A stretch of 64,000 nucleotides of DNA from Chamaecrista fasciculata (lineage: Eukaryota; Streptophyta; Magnoliopsida; Fabales; Fabaceae). The notes under the pieces were generated by a model. It did not search any database, was not told the DNA's origin, and saw only the letters and a program-made list of their open reading frames with translations. Of this stretch, positions 1 to 11,400 are shown piece by piece; the stretch's first letter is position 1, and each line of letters opens with the position of its first letter. The stretch spans positions 24,071 through 88,070 of the forward strand of contig QANZ01039209.1 of the NCBI GenBank assembly GCA_003254925.1, read 5' to 3'. The translations under genes were made by a program, and so were the position numbers.

Positions 1-1
1 T

Positions 2-1900
2 GGCAGCTGTGTGAAGATTCTTGGTGAAGCTTTCCAAGAGGGTGGACCTGAACGCTTTAAAAGGATGTATGTGAGATACCATGCACAAAAAGCTGGGTTT
101 TTGGCTGGATGCAGACCCATAATTGGGTTGGATGCTTGCCACTTAAAGGGACGATTTGGTGGCCAATTGATTGCTGCAATTGCGAGGGATGGAAACAACA
201 ACATGTTTCCACTAGCAATTGCAATAGTTGAGCAGGAGAATAAGGAATCCTGGGCATGGTTTATGGAATGCTTCATTGAGGATTTTGGGAACCCACGTGA
301 GTTGGGCCTTGTCTTTGTTTCAGATAGACAGAAGGTATGTTTTCTATGCTGATTTTGAAATGTTTTATGAGTTTTAAAGTGTTTAATTTAATCAATTGGT
401 TGTTTATTTGATTTTGTTGTTCTTTGACTGTTGTGTAGGGGCTAGAGTATGTGTTTGATGAGCTGTATCCAAATGTAGAGCATAGGTTTTGCATGCGCCA
501 TATGTATGCCAACTTCAAGAACAACCACAAGGGCAAGGAATTGAGAGATGCCATGTGGGCATGCGCTTATGCATCTACACCGCAGGAATTTTTTAGAAGA
601 ATGGAGGAGGTGAAGAAGTTGAATGGTGAAGCATATGATGATCTGGTAAAAGTTGATCCTAGCCTTTGGAGTATCTCTCATTTTTCCACTAGGTCTTTAT
701 GTGATGACTTGACCAACAATATGTGCGAGTCTTTCAATAACTATATTCGGGAGGCGAGGGACAAACCTATAATTTCTCTATTAGAGTGGATTAGACACAA
801 GCTTATGCATAGGTTTTATGTCAAAAGGTCTGGGATGGACAAGTTTGGTGGGCCCTATTGTCCTAATATCTTGGACAAGTTGGAGAGGATTAAAAATGAT
901 TCCAGATTTTGTACTGCAGAGCCTTCGGGTAGATTCATCTATGAGGTAATGTCGAATGATGGAACTCATGTTGTAGACTTAAACACCCGTGAGTGCACTT
1001 GTCGGTTATGGGCATTGACAGGGATCCCATGTAAGCATGCTGTGTCTGCCATCCAATCAAGTCATCAGAATCCAGAACATTTTTTGCATCAATGCTATAG
1101 TAAGGATGCATATATGAGGACATATGCAGCGTGTATAACAGCCTTGCCAGGGGAGCTGTTATGGATACGAACTGGTACAACACCACTCCTTCCACCATTG
1201 ATCATGAGGCCTCCAGGAAGGCCAAAAAAGTGTAGGAAAAAAGCTGCTGATGAGCCCAGGAATCCATATTCTTTGCCTAGGAAATACAAACCTATACAAT
1301 GTGGGAAGTGTCACAAGATTGGCCACAACTCCAGGTCTTGTAAGTCATCAGTTACTGGAGAAACACCGTGGCAAAGGAGACAGAGGTTAATGAGATTGAA
1401 GAATGCACAGGTATGAAATTAGAGACTCACTCATATTTTGTATTATTTATCTTTCAAGATAATTTCTTATACAATTATTCAATTGTTGTAGAATGCTGAA
1501 GCTGAAGCTGCTGCCGCTGGTGATAATTCAGCTGCTGCCACTGCTGATAATTTAGCTGCTCCCACTGCTGCTGCTGCTACCACTGCTGCTAATTCAGCTG
1601 CTAATTCAGCTGCTAATTCAGCTGCTGCCACTAGTGCTAATTCTGCTGCTGCCACTGGTGGGCCACCTAAGGCTAAGAAGTTGCTAGTCAAAAAAATTGC
1701 ACCGCGTAAGAAGTTCCAAAATGATTCTGGGCCACCTAAGGCAAAGGAGGTTTATAGTCAGATGAGGGGAAAAAATCCACCATTCAAGGTATGTATGAGA
1801 TGTATGAGATTTTGATTGGTGCTCGGGTAAATTTTTGGATTGGTCCTACCACTCGCAGCTTAAGCCAAAGTCCTGGGAACAACAAGAGGAAGTTGAATAA
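2..1900 (+). CDS. MULE transposase (MudrA-like), 5' partial, four visible exons
   Basis: Exons 2-334, 439-1410, 1492-1788 and 1859-1900, all joined in phase 0 with GT-AG introns; the frame is open through the left edge, so the N-terminus is missing. Exon 1 carries the start of the DDE domain (LDACHLKGRFGG, first Asp), FVSDRQKGL spans the first splice (second Asp), and NMCESFN supplies a likely catalytic Glu. Next come a SWIM zinc finger (CTCRLWALTGIPCKHA) and a CCHC knuckle (CGKCHKIGHNSRSC). The short third exon is an Ala/Asn/Thr-rich tail. It would cut and paste the element in the nucleus. No stops or frameshifts are visible in the part present. Confidence 0.93.
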
Positions 1901-2052
1901 GTGAACATGAAGACTGTTTTGGGACTGTTTTGTCTAGTTGCTTTATGATAGTTTGTCTATGACTTGTTAACAAACTTTTTGGGAATACTTTGTTGTTGGT
2001 TGATGGAAACAACAATTTTTTGGGACAACTTTGTTAGTTTAGTATATTTGCA

Positions 2053-2140
2053 TCTATGTGTAAGACTTATCAATCTATGTGTAAGACTATGTGTAAGACT
2101 ATGTGTAAGACTATGTGTAAGACTATGTGTAAGACTTATC
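2053..2140. repeat. 12-bp tandem repeat inside the MULE
   Basis: Five or more near-perfect copies of a 12-base unit (tatgtgtaagac), bracketed by a longer variant ending in ttatcaa. It lies just 3' of the transposase gene, in the spacer between the two convergent genes. Confidence 0.9.
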
Positions 2141-2199
2141 AATTTACATCTTCAATTATCAAGTATGCCTAAAATTGTTGAATTATGGGTTATGGTATG

Positions 2200-2690
2200 A
2201 CAGGGAAATTTGATTTATGGTATGCCTAAAAAATGACAATTTATGGTATGACAGGGAAATTTATAATTCATGATGACAGGGAAATTTGTTGAATTATCAA
2301 TTTTGGTTGCCTTTAAAACTTGATTTATGGTATGCCTAAAAAATGGTATGCCTAAAAGTATGACAGGGAAATTTTATTTATGGTATGCCTAAAAAATGGC
2401 AATTTATGGTATGACAGGGAAATTTGATTTATGGTATGCCTAAAAAATGGCAATTTATGGTATGACAGGGAAATTTGATTTATGGTATGCTTAAAAAATG
2501 GCAATTTATGGTATGACAGGGAAATTTGATTTATGGTATGCCTAAAAAATGGCAATTTATGGTATGACAGGGAAATTTATAATTCATGATGACAGGGTAA
2601 TTTGTTGAATTATCAATTTTGGTTGACTTTAAAACTTGATTTATGGTATGCCTAAAAATTGGCAATTTATGATGTTGTATTCTTAAAAAA
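2200..2690. repeat. 51-bp minisatellite inside the MULE
   Basis: Repeats with a 51-bp period, each holding a tatggtatgcctaaaaaatgg half and a tatggtatgacagggaaatt half; successive copies begin near 2426, 2477 and 2528, with degenerate copies on either side. Non-coding; part of the intergenic spacer of the element. Confidence 0.88.
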
Positions 2691-2754
2691 TGGCAACCAA
2701 ATCAAGTTTTAAAGGCAACCTAAAAAATGGCAACCTAAAAACAGGGAACCTTCG

Positions 2755-2890
2755 AATTGGCTAAATGCTTCAAATTGGTTAAATGCTTCAAATTGGCTAA
2801 ATGCTTCAAATTGGCTAAATGCTTCAAATGCTTCAAATTGGCAACCTAAAAACAGGGAACCTTCGAACCTTCAAATGCTTCAAATCCCCT
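2755..2890. repeat. 18-bp tandem repeat inside the MULE
   Basis: Several copies of caaattggctaaatgctt with slight variation, followed by partial copies. It is the third distinct array in the spacer between the transposase and the GRF-finger gene. Confidence 0.85.
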
Positions 2891-3337
2891 TTCCTTACCT
2901 TATCATTTACATTTTGTAAAGAAATTGGTTTTAGTCCCTTCAAGTTTCTGCTATGTCAAAACAGTCCCTGACCTTCTCATACTTTGCCATTTCTTATCAT
3001 CCACAATACTAACCAATAATGTCAATAAAATTCATTGCAATACCAAAAGAGTCAAACAAATTCTCATTGTCTAACATCAGTTGAATCAGTAGATTCATTA
3101 CAATACCAATAATGTCAACAAAATTAATCAGTAGAATCAGGATTACACATAGCCTAACATTCAAAAATTTGCCATGACTTGCATTACATACAAAAGACTA
3201 AAATTACATACAGAATAGTTGCATTACATCCAAAATAGTTACATTACATTCAAAAGAGTTGCATTACATCCCAATTCTTCATGGTTAGTATAAATCATAT
3301 AATTAGCAAGCCTTGATCCACAACCTAAGTCACATCT

Positions 3338-3859
3338 TCATGGTAAGTAGTAACCATATTTGGCAGATTTCATACCAAAATGGTTGACTGCTATATACAA
3401 CCCAAAAAGCATCCATGACCCAACCAACATTCCAAGGTAAAGCTTTTGTCTTCTAAGAGAGATAGCCACTTCTCCTTTCATCTTCAACTGTCCAATTTCT
3501 TTTTCAAGCTTCTGAATTTTCTCCTGCACCAGAAGGCCAACCTCAAGAGCATAACAACAAGGTATAGGACCGATCCAGTCAAAAAACTTGCATTGACTCA
3601 TCTGAAACAATGGGCAAGTCAAGAAAAAAAACGAGCACAATGTTTAAAATGAAAAAAAATTAGTCAACACTATAAATAATTAACATTTTCGTACCTTAAA
3701 CTTAGGGCAAGTCAAGAATTTCCGTCCAAAACTTCTAGGCTTCAATGACGTGCGAGTAACCGCAAACTCACCACAATAACATCGCCTTCCCGATAACGGT
3801 TCATCATAGCGTCTTGATGAAGCTGCCGAAAACTTAGACCAGACAGAGCACGACGACAT
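3338..3859 (-). CDS. GRF zinc-finger, coiled-coil, membrane protein carried by the MULE
   Basis: Two exons on the minus strand, 3859-3695 and 3601-3338, joined in phase 0 (donor AAG|GTAC, acceptor TTTCAG|ATG), giving 142 aa. Residues about 29-71 fit a GRF zinc finger: RRCYCGE, then SFGRKFLTCP, then CKFFDW, with Cys residues in the expected order. A Lys/Glu-rich coiled coil (VQEKIQKLEKEIGQLKMK) follows, then a hydrophobic helix (YLGMLVGSWMLFGLYIAV) near the C-terminus. It lies inside the MULE, convergent with the transposase, the place mudrB holds in maize MuDR. Small GRF proteins of this layout are common in plant genomes; their function is unknown. A link to transposition is inference. Confidence 0.85.
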
Positions 3860-4019
3860 GATTTTGGTGTGGATTAGGGTTTCGGTGGAAAAGTTGAGAG
3901 AATTTGGAGGAGACGGCTAGTTTAGGGTTTGGAATGGCAAAAAATGGCTGCAATTTCGTATTTAAACCAGTCACGTGACAGTCACGTGCTTCTTTGCCGT
4001 GAAATGCAGACGGAAAAAA

Positions 4020-4140
4020 ACCTCAGGGGACCATATTGCTAACGGTGCAAACCACGGGGTACCACAATGCAAAAATTTTTCTTTCAGGGTACCAAGTGGG
4101 AAACGGCCCTAACCACAGGGTACCAAATTGCAATTTGCCC
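4020..4140. repeat. Right terminal/subterminal repeat of the MULE
   Basis: Three tandem variants of a module (aaccac, ggggtacca, then a tgcaa core) end at ttgccc. Beyond 4140 the sequence changes abruptly to AT-rich flanking DNA (tatatatta), which would be the right copy of a 9-bp target duplication. Confidence 0.75.
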
Positions 4141-4768
4141 TATATATTATATTGGAATTGTCAAATCTGCTGTGTATATTATTATGTTCATATATTAGAT
4201 TTTTTATGAAGTTGCCATCATTTCTGGTTTTGAAACTCTTCCATACTTATCCGATTGACATTGAATCTCTTCAGTTCCAATTGCGTGCTACACTAAACTT
4301 TATAATTTAATACACGGAGATGCTTATAAAACTAATTTGCTAGGCTCCACCAGTACACTTTTCAATAAACTCATAACACGGGAAGATCCCATTTCGTCTT
4401 GATTTCTTTTATTCTTATTCTCGTCCGTTCCATTAATATTAATTATTTCATTCTTATGAGACTGTACTCCCTAAACATAAAATAGAAAAAAAAAAAAAAC
4501 TCTCGCGCTAATAAGTCGTTGCTTCGCATTTGTTTATTAAATGAGGTCACCAGCAGCCCCCGCCACCACCTTGTTTGACTTGTCCTTACGTTAGAAAAAT
4601 TCAAAAGCACTAGACGATAAAACTAAAACATAGAGTAAAGAACGCAACACGAAAGACAGACTGAAACACTAAGAAAGTAACAATAAGAAGTGGTAGAGTA
4701 GTCTATTCTATACTCTGTAATTGTATGACTTTGGCAGAGTACCAATTGAGAAGTTCTGATTTCCCATA
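4141..4768. other. Intergenic, upstream of the first CYP82 gene
   Basis: AT-rich sequence between the MULE end and the first P450. No coding signal and no clear TATA box close to the start codon; it presumably holds the P450 promoter and 5' leader. Confidence 0.6.
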
Positions 4769-6421
4769 ATGAGTGTGATTCTTCTTGAGTATGTGAATGG
4801 AGCTAGTATTGGACTGATAGTAGTCATAGCATTCATCTCTTACTATTTATTGAGAAAAGATCCTCGAAACCCACCGGAAGCAGAAGGCGGATGGCCCGTG
4901 ATCGGCCATCTTCGTCTCCTTGGGTCTTCTTCGGAGCCTCACAAAATCTTGGCAGCCATGGCCGACAAATACGGACCCATTTACAGAATCCGAATTGGTG
5001 TTCACCCAGCCGTGGTGGTTAGCTCTTGGGAATTAGCCAAAGAATGCTTCACCACTCTCGACGCCGTCGTCTCCTCTCGCCCCAAAACCACCGCAGCAAA
5101 AATCTTGGGTTACGACTTTGCCAATTTCGGATTCACCCCTTATGGCCCTCTCTGGCGTGAGATGCGAAAAATCGCAAATTCCGAGCTTCTTTCTGCTCGC
5201 CGCGTCGAAATGTTTCAACCCATTAGAGATTCCGAGGTTCGGAGCTCGTTGAAGGAGATTTACAGAGCTTGGACCCGAAACGAATCCGGGTCGGGTTATG
5301 TGAAGATGGATATGAAGAAATGGTTTGGGGATACGAATCTGAACGTGATTCTGCAGACGATCACCGGGAAGAGATACTCCGGCGAAGATGCGAATGAGAA
5401 AGAACTGAGGCAGAGTAGGAAGGCGTTCAGGGAGTTTTTTCGCTTGACGGGGTTGTTTGTGGTGGGAGATGCAATCCCGTTTCTAAAATGGTTCGATTTG
5501 GGTGGTCACGTGAGGGATATGAAGAAAGCAGCCATAGAAATGGATCAAGTTATTAGTGGGTGGTTAGAAGAACACCGACAGAAAAGAAACTCATCCTCGG
5601 ATGATGCTAAAACAGAACAGGATTTCATTGATGTCTTAATGTCTGTCCTTGATCAAGCTGATCTTGACGGATATGATGCTGATACCGTCAACAAAGCCAC
5701 ATGCTCTGTAATATACTCTGCTTCATTACTTTGTGTTAATTAATATTAGTTTTTATATATATAATTAAATTGATTGATTATGAAATTGGGATTGTAGATG
5801 ATAATTGCAGGGGCAACAGATACTACAGCAGTAACGATGACATGGGCGCTATCATTATTGCTGAACAATGGCGATGCGTTGAAGAAAGTACAACAAGAGT
5901 TGGAAACAGAGATAGGAAATGAAAGACTAGTGAATGAATCAGATATACACAAATTAGTGTATCTTCAAGCTGTAGTGAAGGAGACTCTGAGATTATATCC
6001 CGCAGGACCATTGTCGGGTCCACGTGAGTTCACAGAGGATTGCACCCTAGCTGGATACCATATAAGAGCAGGGACACGATTAATGTTGAACGTATGGAAG
6101 CTACATAGAGACCCAAGAGTGTGGTCAGAAGCATTGAAGTTCAAGCCAGAAAGGTTCTTGGAGGAGCATAAGGAGATAGAGTTAAAGGGTCAGAATTTCG
6201 AGCTGATTCCATTTGGGGGTGGAAGAAGAGCGTGTCCTGGAATACCATTTGCGCTTCAAATGACACATTTGGCTCTCGCGACGCTTCTGCAGGCGTATGA
6301 AGTGACAACACCAAATGATGAAAAAGTTGATATGAATGCCACATTCGGACTTACTGCCATCAAAACTACCCCACTCCAGGTTCTGCTCAAACCTCGCTTA
6401 TCACCTTCTCTTTACCAATGA
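4769..6421 (+). CDS. Cytochrome P450, CYP82 family
   Basis: Exons 4769-5707 and 5798-6421 (90-bp intron, phase 0) encode 520 aa, normal for a microsomal plant P450. An N-terminal membrane anchor (GASIGLIVVIAFISYYLL) is followed by a hinge (PRNPPEAEGGWPVIGHL). The I-helix AGATDTT begins at the splice, then the K-helix KETLR (ExxR), FKPERF, and the haem loop PFGGGRRACPG with the Cys ligand. The C-terminus (TPLQVLLKPRLSPSLY) is typical of CYP82. It would act at the ER as an NADPH-dependent monooxygenase. CYP82 members oxidise terpenoids, flavonoids, alkaloids and coumarins, so the substrate cannot be given. All key residues are present. Confidence 0.95.
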
Positions 6422-7917
6422 ATTTCTCAGCATCCATCATCATCATCAGCTACTTATATGTGAAAACCATTTATTTTATCAGTCTTTTTTTTAAAAGATT
6501 CAATAATATGTGCCAGAAGTTTTTTTTTTTTTTCTAATTCAGTGCTCAATAGATTGAAAACAATATATATATATATATAATCATAATCACAATCACTAAT
6601 CAACTTACAAGTAAGAAGTAACAACTTCAGATAATAATATAATTCTGGTTAATTGTCAAACTCACACATGACAATGGATTATTCTAATTCACCTTGTTTC
6701 ACGTTAACGGTAATTAACTTTACATACACATCTCTCGGGTATTGGTCAATAATGATTAATGATAATAATATTAATCCTTATCTGAAGGAAGAAATTGTCC
6801 CATCTTAGAAAATAGTTACGTGCAGAGCAGATATACGTTTTTCTAAGAGATGTTTTGAAAAAATAGAATCAATAAATTAATGGTAAAAAACATCAAGCAC
6901 ATGTGTAATTAATTAATTAATAGTTGTGTTTTGACTGTCAACTTGTCAAAAAAATTATATAATTGTCGAAAATTATATTTTCGGTAATTTGTATCAAGCC
7001 CACGATTAAGTCTAATTTTTATAGAGTAAACAGATAATTATTAATTAATTAATTAACTAATATTAATAGTAATATTTCTATAAATTTTTGTAATTATTAT
7101 GAAAATAATCTTATTTACTTTTTGATTAGTTTTTAAATTTTATTATAGTAGAAAAAAAGATAATAACAACTATTTTATTAATTTACACATATTATTATAA
7201 AGTTTATAAATATTTAATTATTTTCATTCTTTTTTATAGATACTAATGTAAAAAAAATTATTCAAACTTTTTACCCAACATATCTGTACTGAGTAAACGA
7301 ATATTTTTTATATATAATTATTTAAATGTTATTTACATTCTAGTCCCTTATATAGCTAGCTATATATATTTGAAAAAAATATTGAATTATTTTTCGATTA
7401 TTGAATTTGAAAGAAAAATCAAGCCGTCGATGATTATGATTTTTCAAGGAGCAAGACATGATGCATCATATCGTTTGATTTTGAAATAAAGCAAAACGAT
7501 ATGATGCATCCAATAAACGATTTAGCAGTGATGCATGAGGTCGGAATTAGTGATCCAGAACGAAAGTCGGCTAGGATGGGAATTGGGAACCACAAAGATA
7601 TGAGAGGTGAATTGATCTTAACTCTCATTGGGATTACACAAGAAGATGAAGGCCAGAGTTTTCAAAATAGTTTAAATTAGATAATGAATATATATAATGA
7701 TCTAATAGAGATAATGATCGATGTTACGTTGACAGAAAATCTAACCCCATGCATAAAGATATATATATATATATCTAGCTACCCATCAAATTATTAATTA
7801 GTGTATATGAATAGTATCTGTTTCATATCCATGCATATATTTATGAAAATGAGTGTAGTTTTGGCAGGAAGCTAGCTCTAGGACACTGCAAGAAAGTATC
7901 AAAATTAATTCCTAATT
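6422..7917. other. Intergenic, AT-rich
   Basis: 3' region of the first CYP82 and AT-rich spacer with a short TA microsatellite near 6563-6580. Apart from the hairpin at 7460-7510, I see no gene or recognisable element. Confidence 0.6.
7460..7510. repeat. 17-bp perfect inverted repeat
   Basis: The arm gatgcatcatatcgttt (7460-7476) and its exact reverse complement (7494-7510) are separated by 17 bases. It could form a stable stem-loop. No transposon ends were found around it. Confidence 0.9.
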
Positions 7918-8088
7918 CAAACCGTTCATCTAATTTTGGCCAGCTTTCTGCACTAATTTGAATTCTCAAAGCCGTCTGATGAACCCATTGATATGAGTGA
8001 AGTTTTTGGATTAGTAACCGCTAAAGCAACTCCGCTCAAGGCTCTCATCAAACCGCGTCTATCTTCAAACCTTTATGATATGTTGTGA
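7918..8088 (+). pseudogene. 3' fragment of a third CYP82 gene
   Basis: 57 codons match the C-terminal end of CYP82: [13 protein letters not shown], then [18 protein letters not shown], then a normal stop at 8086-8088. They are much closer to the second CYP82 ([31 protein letters not shown]) than to the first. One in-frame stop (7954-7956) replaces a Ser codon of the intact paralogue, and no haem loop, K-helix or other P450 sequence was found upstream. Best read as a relic of a tandem or partial duplication of the second gene. Confidence 0.9.
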
Positions 8089-8264
8089 GTGTGAACTTAA
8101 TTATTGTTAATTTGGTAAAACTACTACATTATTATTACTGTGTTGAAGTTTCCATTATGCTATGGAACACTAATACCATAAAAGCAAAATATAAACTATA
8201 GAATTGAATAAATTATTTCATTGAAAGGAGAGAAAGGTACAGAGAGCTCCTTATATAGAAGAGC

Positions 8265-8278
8265 TAGGCAAAAGAATT
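8265..8278. repeat. Target-site duplication of the LINE (3' side)
   Basis: taggcaaaagaatt, identical to 14325-14338; its last bases merge with the T-run that represents the LINE poly(A) tail. Confidence 0.93.
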
Positions 8279-8463
8279 TTTTTTTTTTTTTGGCCAACAG
8301 AAAATTCATTCAAACAAAGGGCCAGAGCCCAAACAAAACAGACACACAGGCCGAAAACAAAACGGCCCAAAACCGCACAAAAGAAACAAAACAGACAGAA
8401 CAGTCAAGAAAACAAAAGGCTGAAAAAGAGAACACCAGACAAACCAGACAAAAACAACAACAC

Positions 8464-11400
8464 TTAACCAATCCCATTCCTGGACAAAGCAGTACCAGCA
8501 CACACAGCCAGATCCTCCAGCAGCAGCTTGGCCAACGAGGATGGGGGCATAGAAACCCAACCCAAGGGGCACATCCTCTTAGCAGCCAAATTAGCCACAC
8601 AATCAGCAGCTTTGTTAACATGCCTAGGAATCCAGACCAAAGAAACATCCTTAAAAGAGGAAAGAAAACCTTTAATGTGATGAATCAAGTGGGAGCATCT
8701 CCAATCAGACCTAAAATGATCATCAGAAACAGCCAGAAAAAGATCCTTGCAGTCAATCTCCACAATGACTTTAGTCACACCTAAATTCTTAATCAAATTG
8801 CAACCCTTTATCAAAGCCACAGCCTCAGCTCCAAAGGCAGAGAAAGTGTGAAAGCAGCACTGATAACCATCAATAAGAGTTCCCAAACTATTTCTAACCA
8901 CCACACCAGCACCAGCAATGCCACCAGACTGAAAAGCACCATCACAGTTAATCTTTAGCCACCCATCAGGAGGCTTACACCACCCAAGAACACTGTCAGA
9001 TCCGGAAGAGACAGAATCAGCAACAGGAGGCTTCTCAATAACATCCCTCCAAAACTCAGCATGTAAGGCTCCTGCACGATTGGCAACAAAAATAGGATTG
9101 ACAGCCTGATTCTGAAACAAAAACTGACACCTGGCCTTCCAAATTTCCCAGCAATGAAAGGCAATAAGACTCTTAGCACAATCATCAAAATCATCTTTAA
9201 GCAACCAATTCTCACACCAGAGAATAAAAGAAGAAAAACCAACATTGTTGATCCTGATAGAAAGAGCATTACAAAACCAAGAAGCTCTAGCCCACCCACA
9301 AAATAAAAGTAAATGCTCAACAGATTCGACCTCAGCACAACAAATCGGGCACCAAGGGTTGATGGCACACTTTCTAGAGAAAAGACATTCCCTAGAAGGA
9401 ACAGCAGCATTACAGACTCTCCAGAAGAAATGTTTGACTTTTGGAGGAACTTTAAGAGCCCAAATAGCTTTCCAAAACTTCTCAGAAACACCCCTAGACC
9501 CCCCAGCCAAAGACAGATTGGCATCAGAAGCTTTTGCCATCAGGAAATGCCCAGATTTTACTGTATAAGAACCATCTTTACTGTGAGCCCACACAATAGA
9601 ATCCTTAGCAGCAGAACTAGCCAGAGGAATAGCAGAAATGGCATTGAATTCATCATCCGTGATCCATTGTCTGATCCTCTCCAAACACCAATTACCATTC
9701 AAAATCAAATCTCTGACCATAGTAACCTCACAGTCAAAGTCTAAAGGCTTGTCATGCAATTTAAACCCAGGTAAAGTAGGAATCCAACAATCCTCCCAAA
9801 CCTGGATATTTTCACCATCACCCACTCTCCAACAAGCACCTTTCATGAAAGCATCCCTCCCAGCAAGGATACTCGACCAGGCCCAAGAGGCTTTACCTCC
9901 CTTCTTAGCATGCAGAAAATCTGTATTAGGAAAGTAGATACCCTTAATGATCTGGACCCAAAAATCATTGGGACAATTCAAAATTCTCCAGCTTTGCTTT
10001 GCAAGTAAAGCAAGGTTAAAACTCTCAAAATCCCTAAAACCCATACCCCCTTCAGTCTTCGATTTAGACAGCTTCTTCCAAGCTACCCAGTGTATCTTTC
10101 CCTCATCACTCTTCTGACCCCACCAGAACTTAGCTAGAGCACTATTAAAGCTATCACACACCTTCTTGGGGAATTTAAACACCCCCATAGGGTACATAGG
10201 GACAGCACAAGCAACAGCTTTTATAAGAATCTCTCTACCAGCCTGTGACAACACATTCTGCTTCCAACCTTTAATCTTTTTCATCATCTTCTCCTTAACA
10301 AAGGCAAGAGCATCAGTCTTAGATCTTCCCCAAATAACTGGTAAACCAAGATATTTCCCCGGGTTATCAGTTCCAACGATACCCAGCACACCACACAAAT
10401 CCCTTCTAACATCCTCAGGTACATTGCTAGAAAAGAAAAGACAAGACTTATCAAGGTTAACAACCTGGCCAGACACAGAGCAGTACCAATCCACAATGTT
10501 CTTGAAGGACTTACAGTTATGAGAATTTGCCTTCAAAAAGAATAACGCATCATCTGCAAACAGACAATGAGTCAAAGTCGGGCAGCTTCTAGCCAATTTG
10601 ATACCTTCAAATTCATTAATCTGAGCAAAAGCAGTGATAACTTTTGAGAGAACATCAGAAGCCAAGATGAAAATATAGGGGGACAAAGGATCCCCCTGCC
10701 TCAAACCACAGCTAGGCTTCACAGTACCCACTTTTCTCCCTGATAAAAGCAAGTTATACTTCACAGATGAGATGCAATTCATGATCTTGCTGACCCAAGC
10801 TTCACAAAATCCCAGCTTCAGCAAAACTTTTTCAACAAAGCACCAATCAAGCCTATCATAGGCTTTGTTCATGTCAATTTTCACAGCCATCTCAAATCTC
10901 TTCCCATGCTTCTTAGTTTTAAGGTGATGAAAAGCTTCATGGGCCACAAGAATATTGTCCTGGATAAGCCTCCCGGGAACAAAAGCGCACTGGTTGGGAG
11001 ACACACATTTAGCAAGCAAATTCTTCATCCTATTCACAATAATTTTTGACACAATTTTATAAGAAAAATTGCATAAGCTTATTGGACGAAAAAGATTGAT
11101 AGAGTCAGCCCCTTCCACCTTAGGTATCAACACAATATTGGTCTCATTAAGCATATCAATTGAACCATCTCCTTCAAAAAACTCTTTCACAAACCTCACA
11201 ACATCAGGTGCAATAGTATCCCACGATTTATGATAAAAACTTCCATTGAAACCATCAGGACCAGGGGCTTTCAGAGCACCTAACTGGAAAGCAGCCCGCT
11301 TAATCTCTTGCATCACAACAGGTTCCACCAACTTCTTGTTGTCTTCAACATTCACAACAGTATCAACAAATTCCAACATCTCATCACAATTACTAACTCC

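Larger units (their letters stand above)
1..4140. mobile_element. Mutator-like element (MULE), right part, two genes
   Basis: A DNA transposon of the Mutator superfamily whose left end lies outside the window. It holds a MudrA-like transposase on + (to 1900), internal tandem repeats (2053-2890), and a second gene on - (3338-3859). The right end is marked by a repeated subterminal module (about 4020-4140) with three copies of a motif like aaccacagggtacca, ending in ttgccc at 4140. The outermost bases, read inwards, start GGGCAAATTGCAATTTGG, which suits a MULE terminal inverted repeat. The target duplication cannot be tested because the left end is missing. Confidence 0.85.

Noticed and set aside
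2352-2555. Open frame with repeated HTINQISLSYHKLPFF units
   Set aside because: It is the 51-bp satellite read in a frame without stops (51 is a multiple of three).
8221-9937. Several plus-strand frames over the LINE (for example a 187-codon frame at 8221)
   Set aside because: They are antisense shadows of ORF2 and its 3' UTR.
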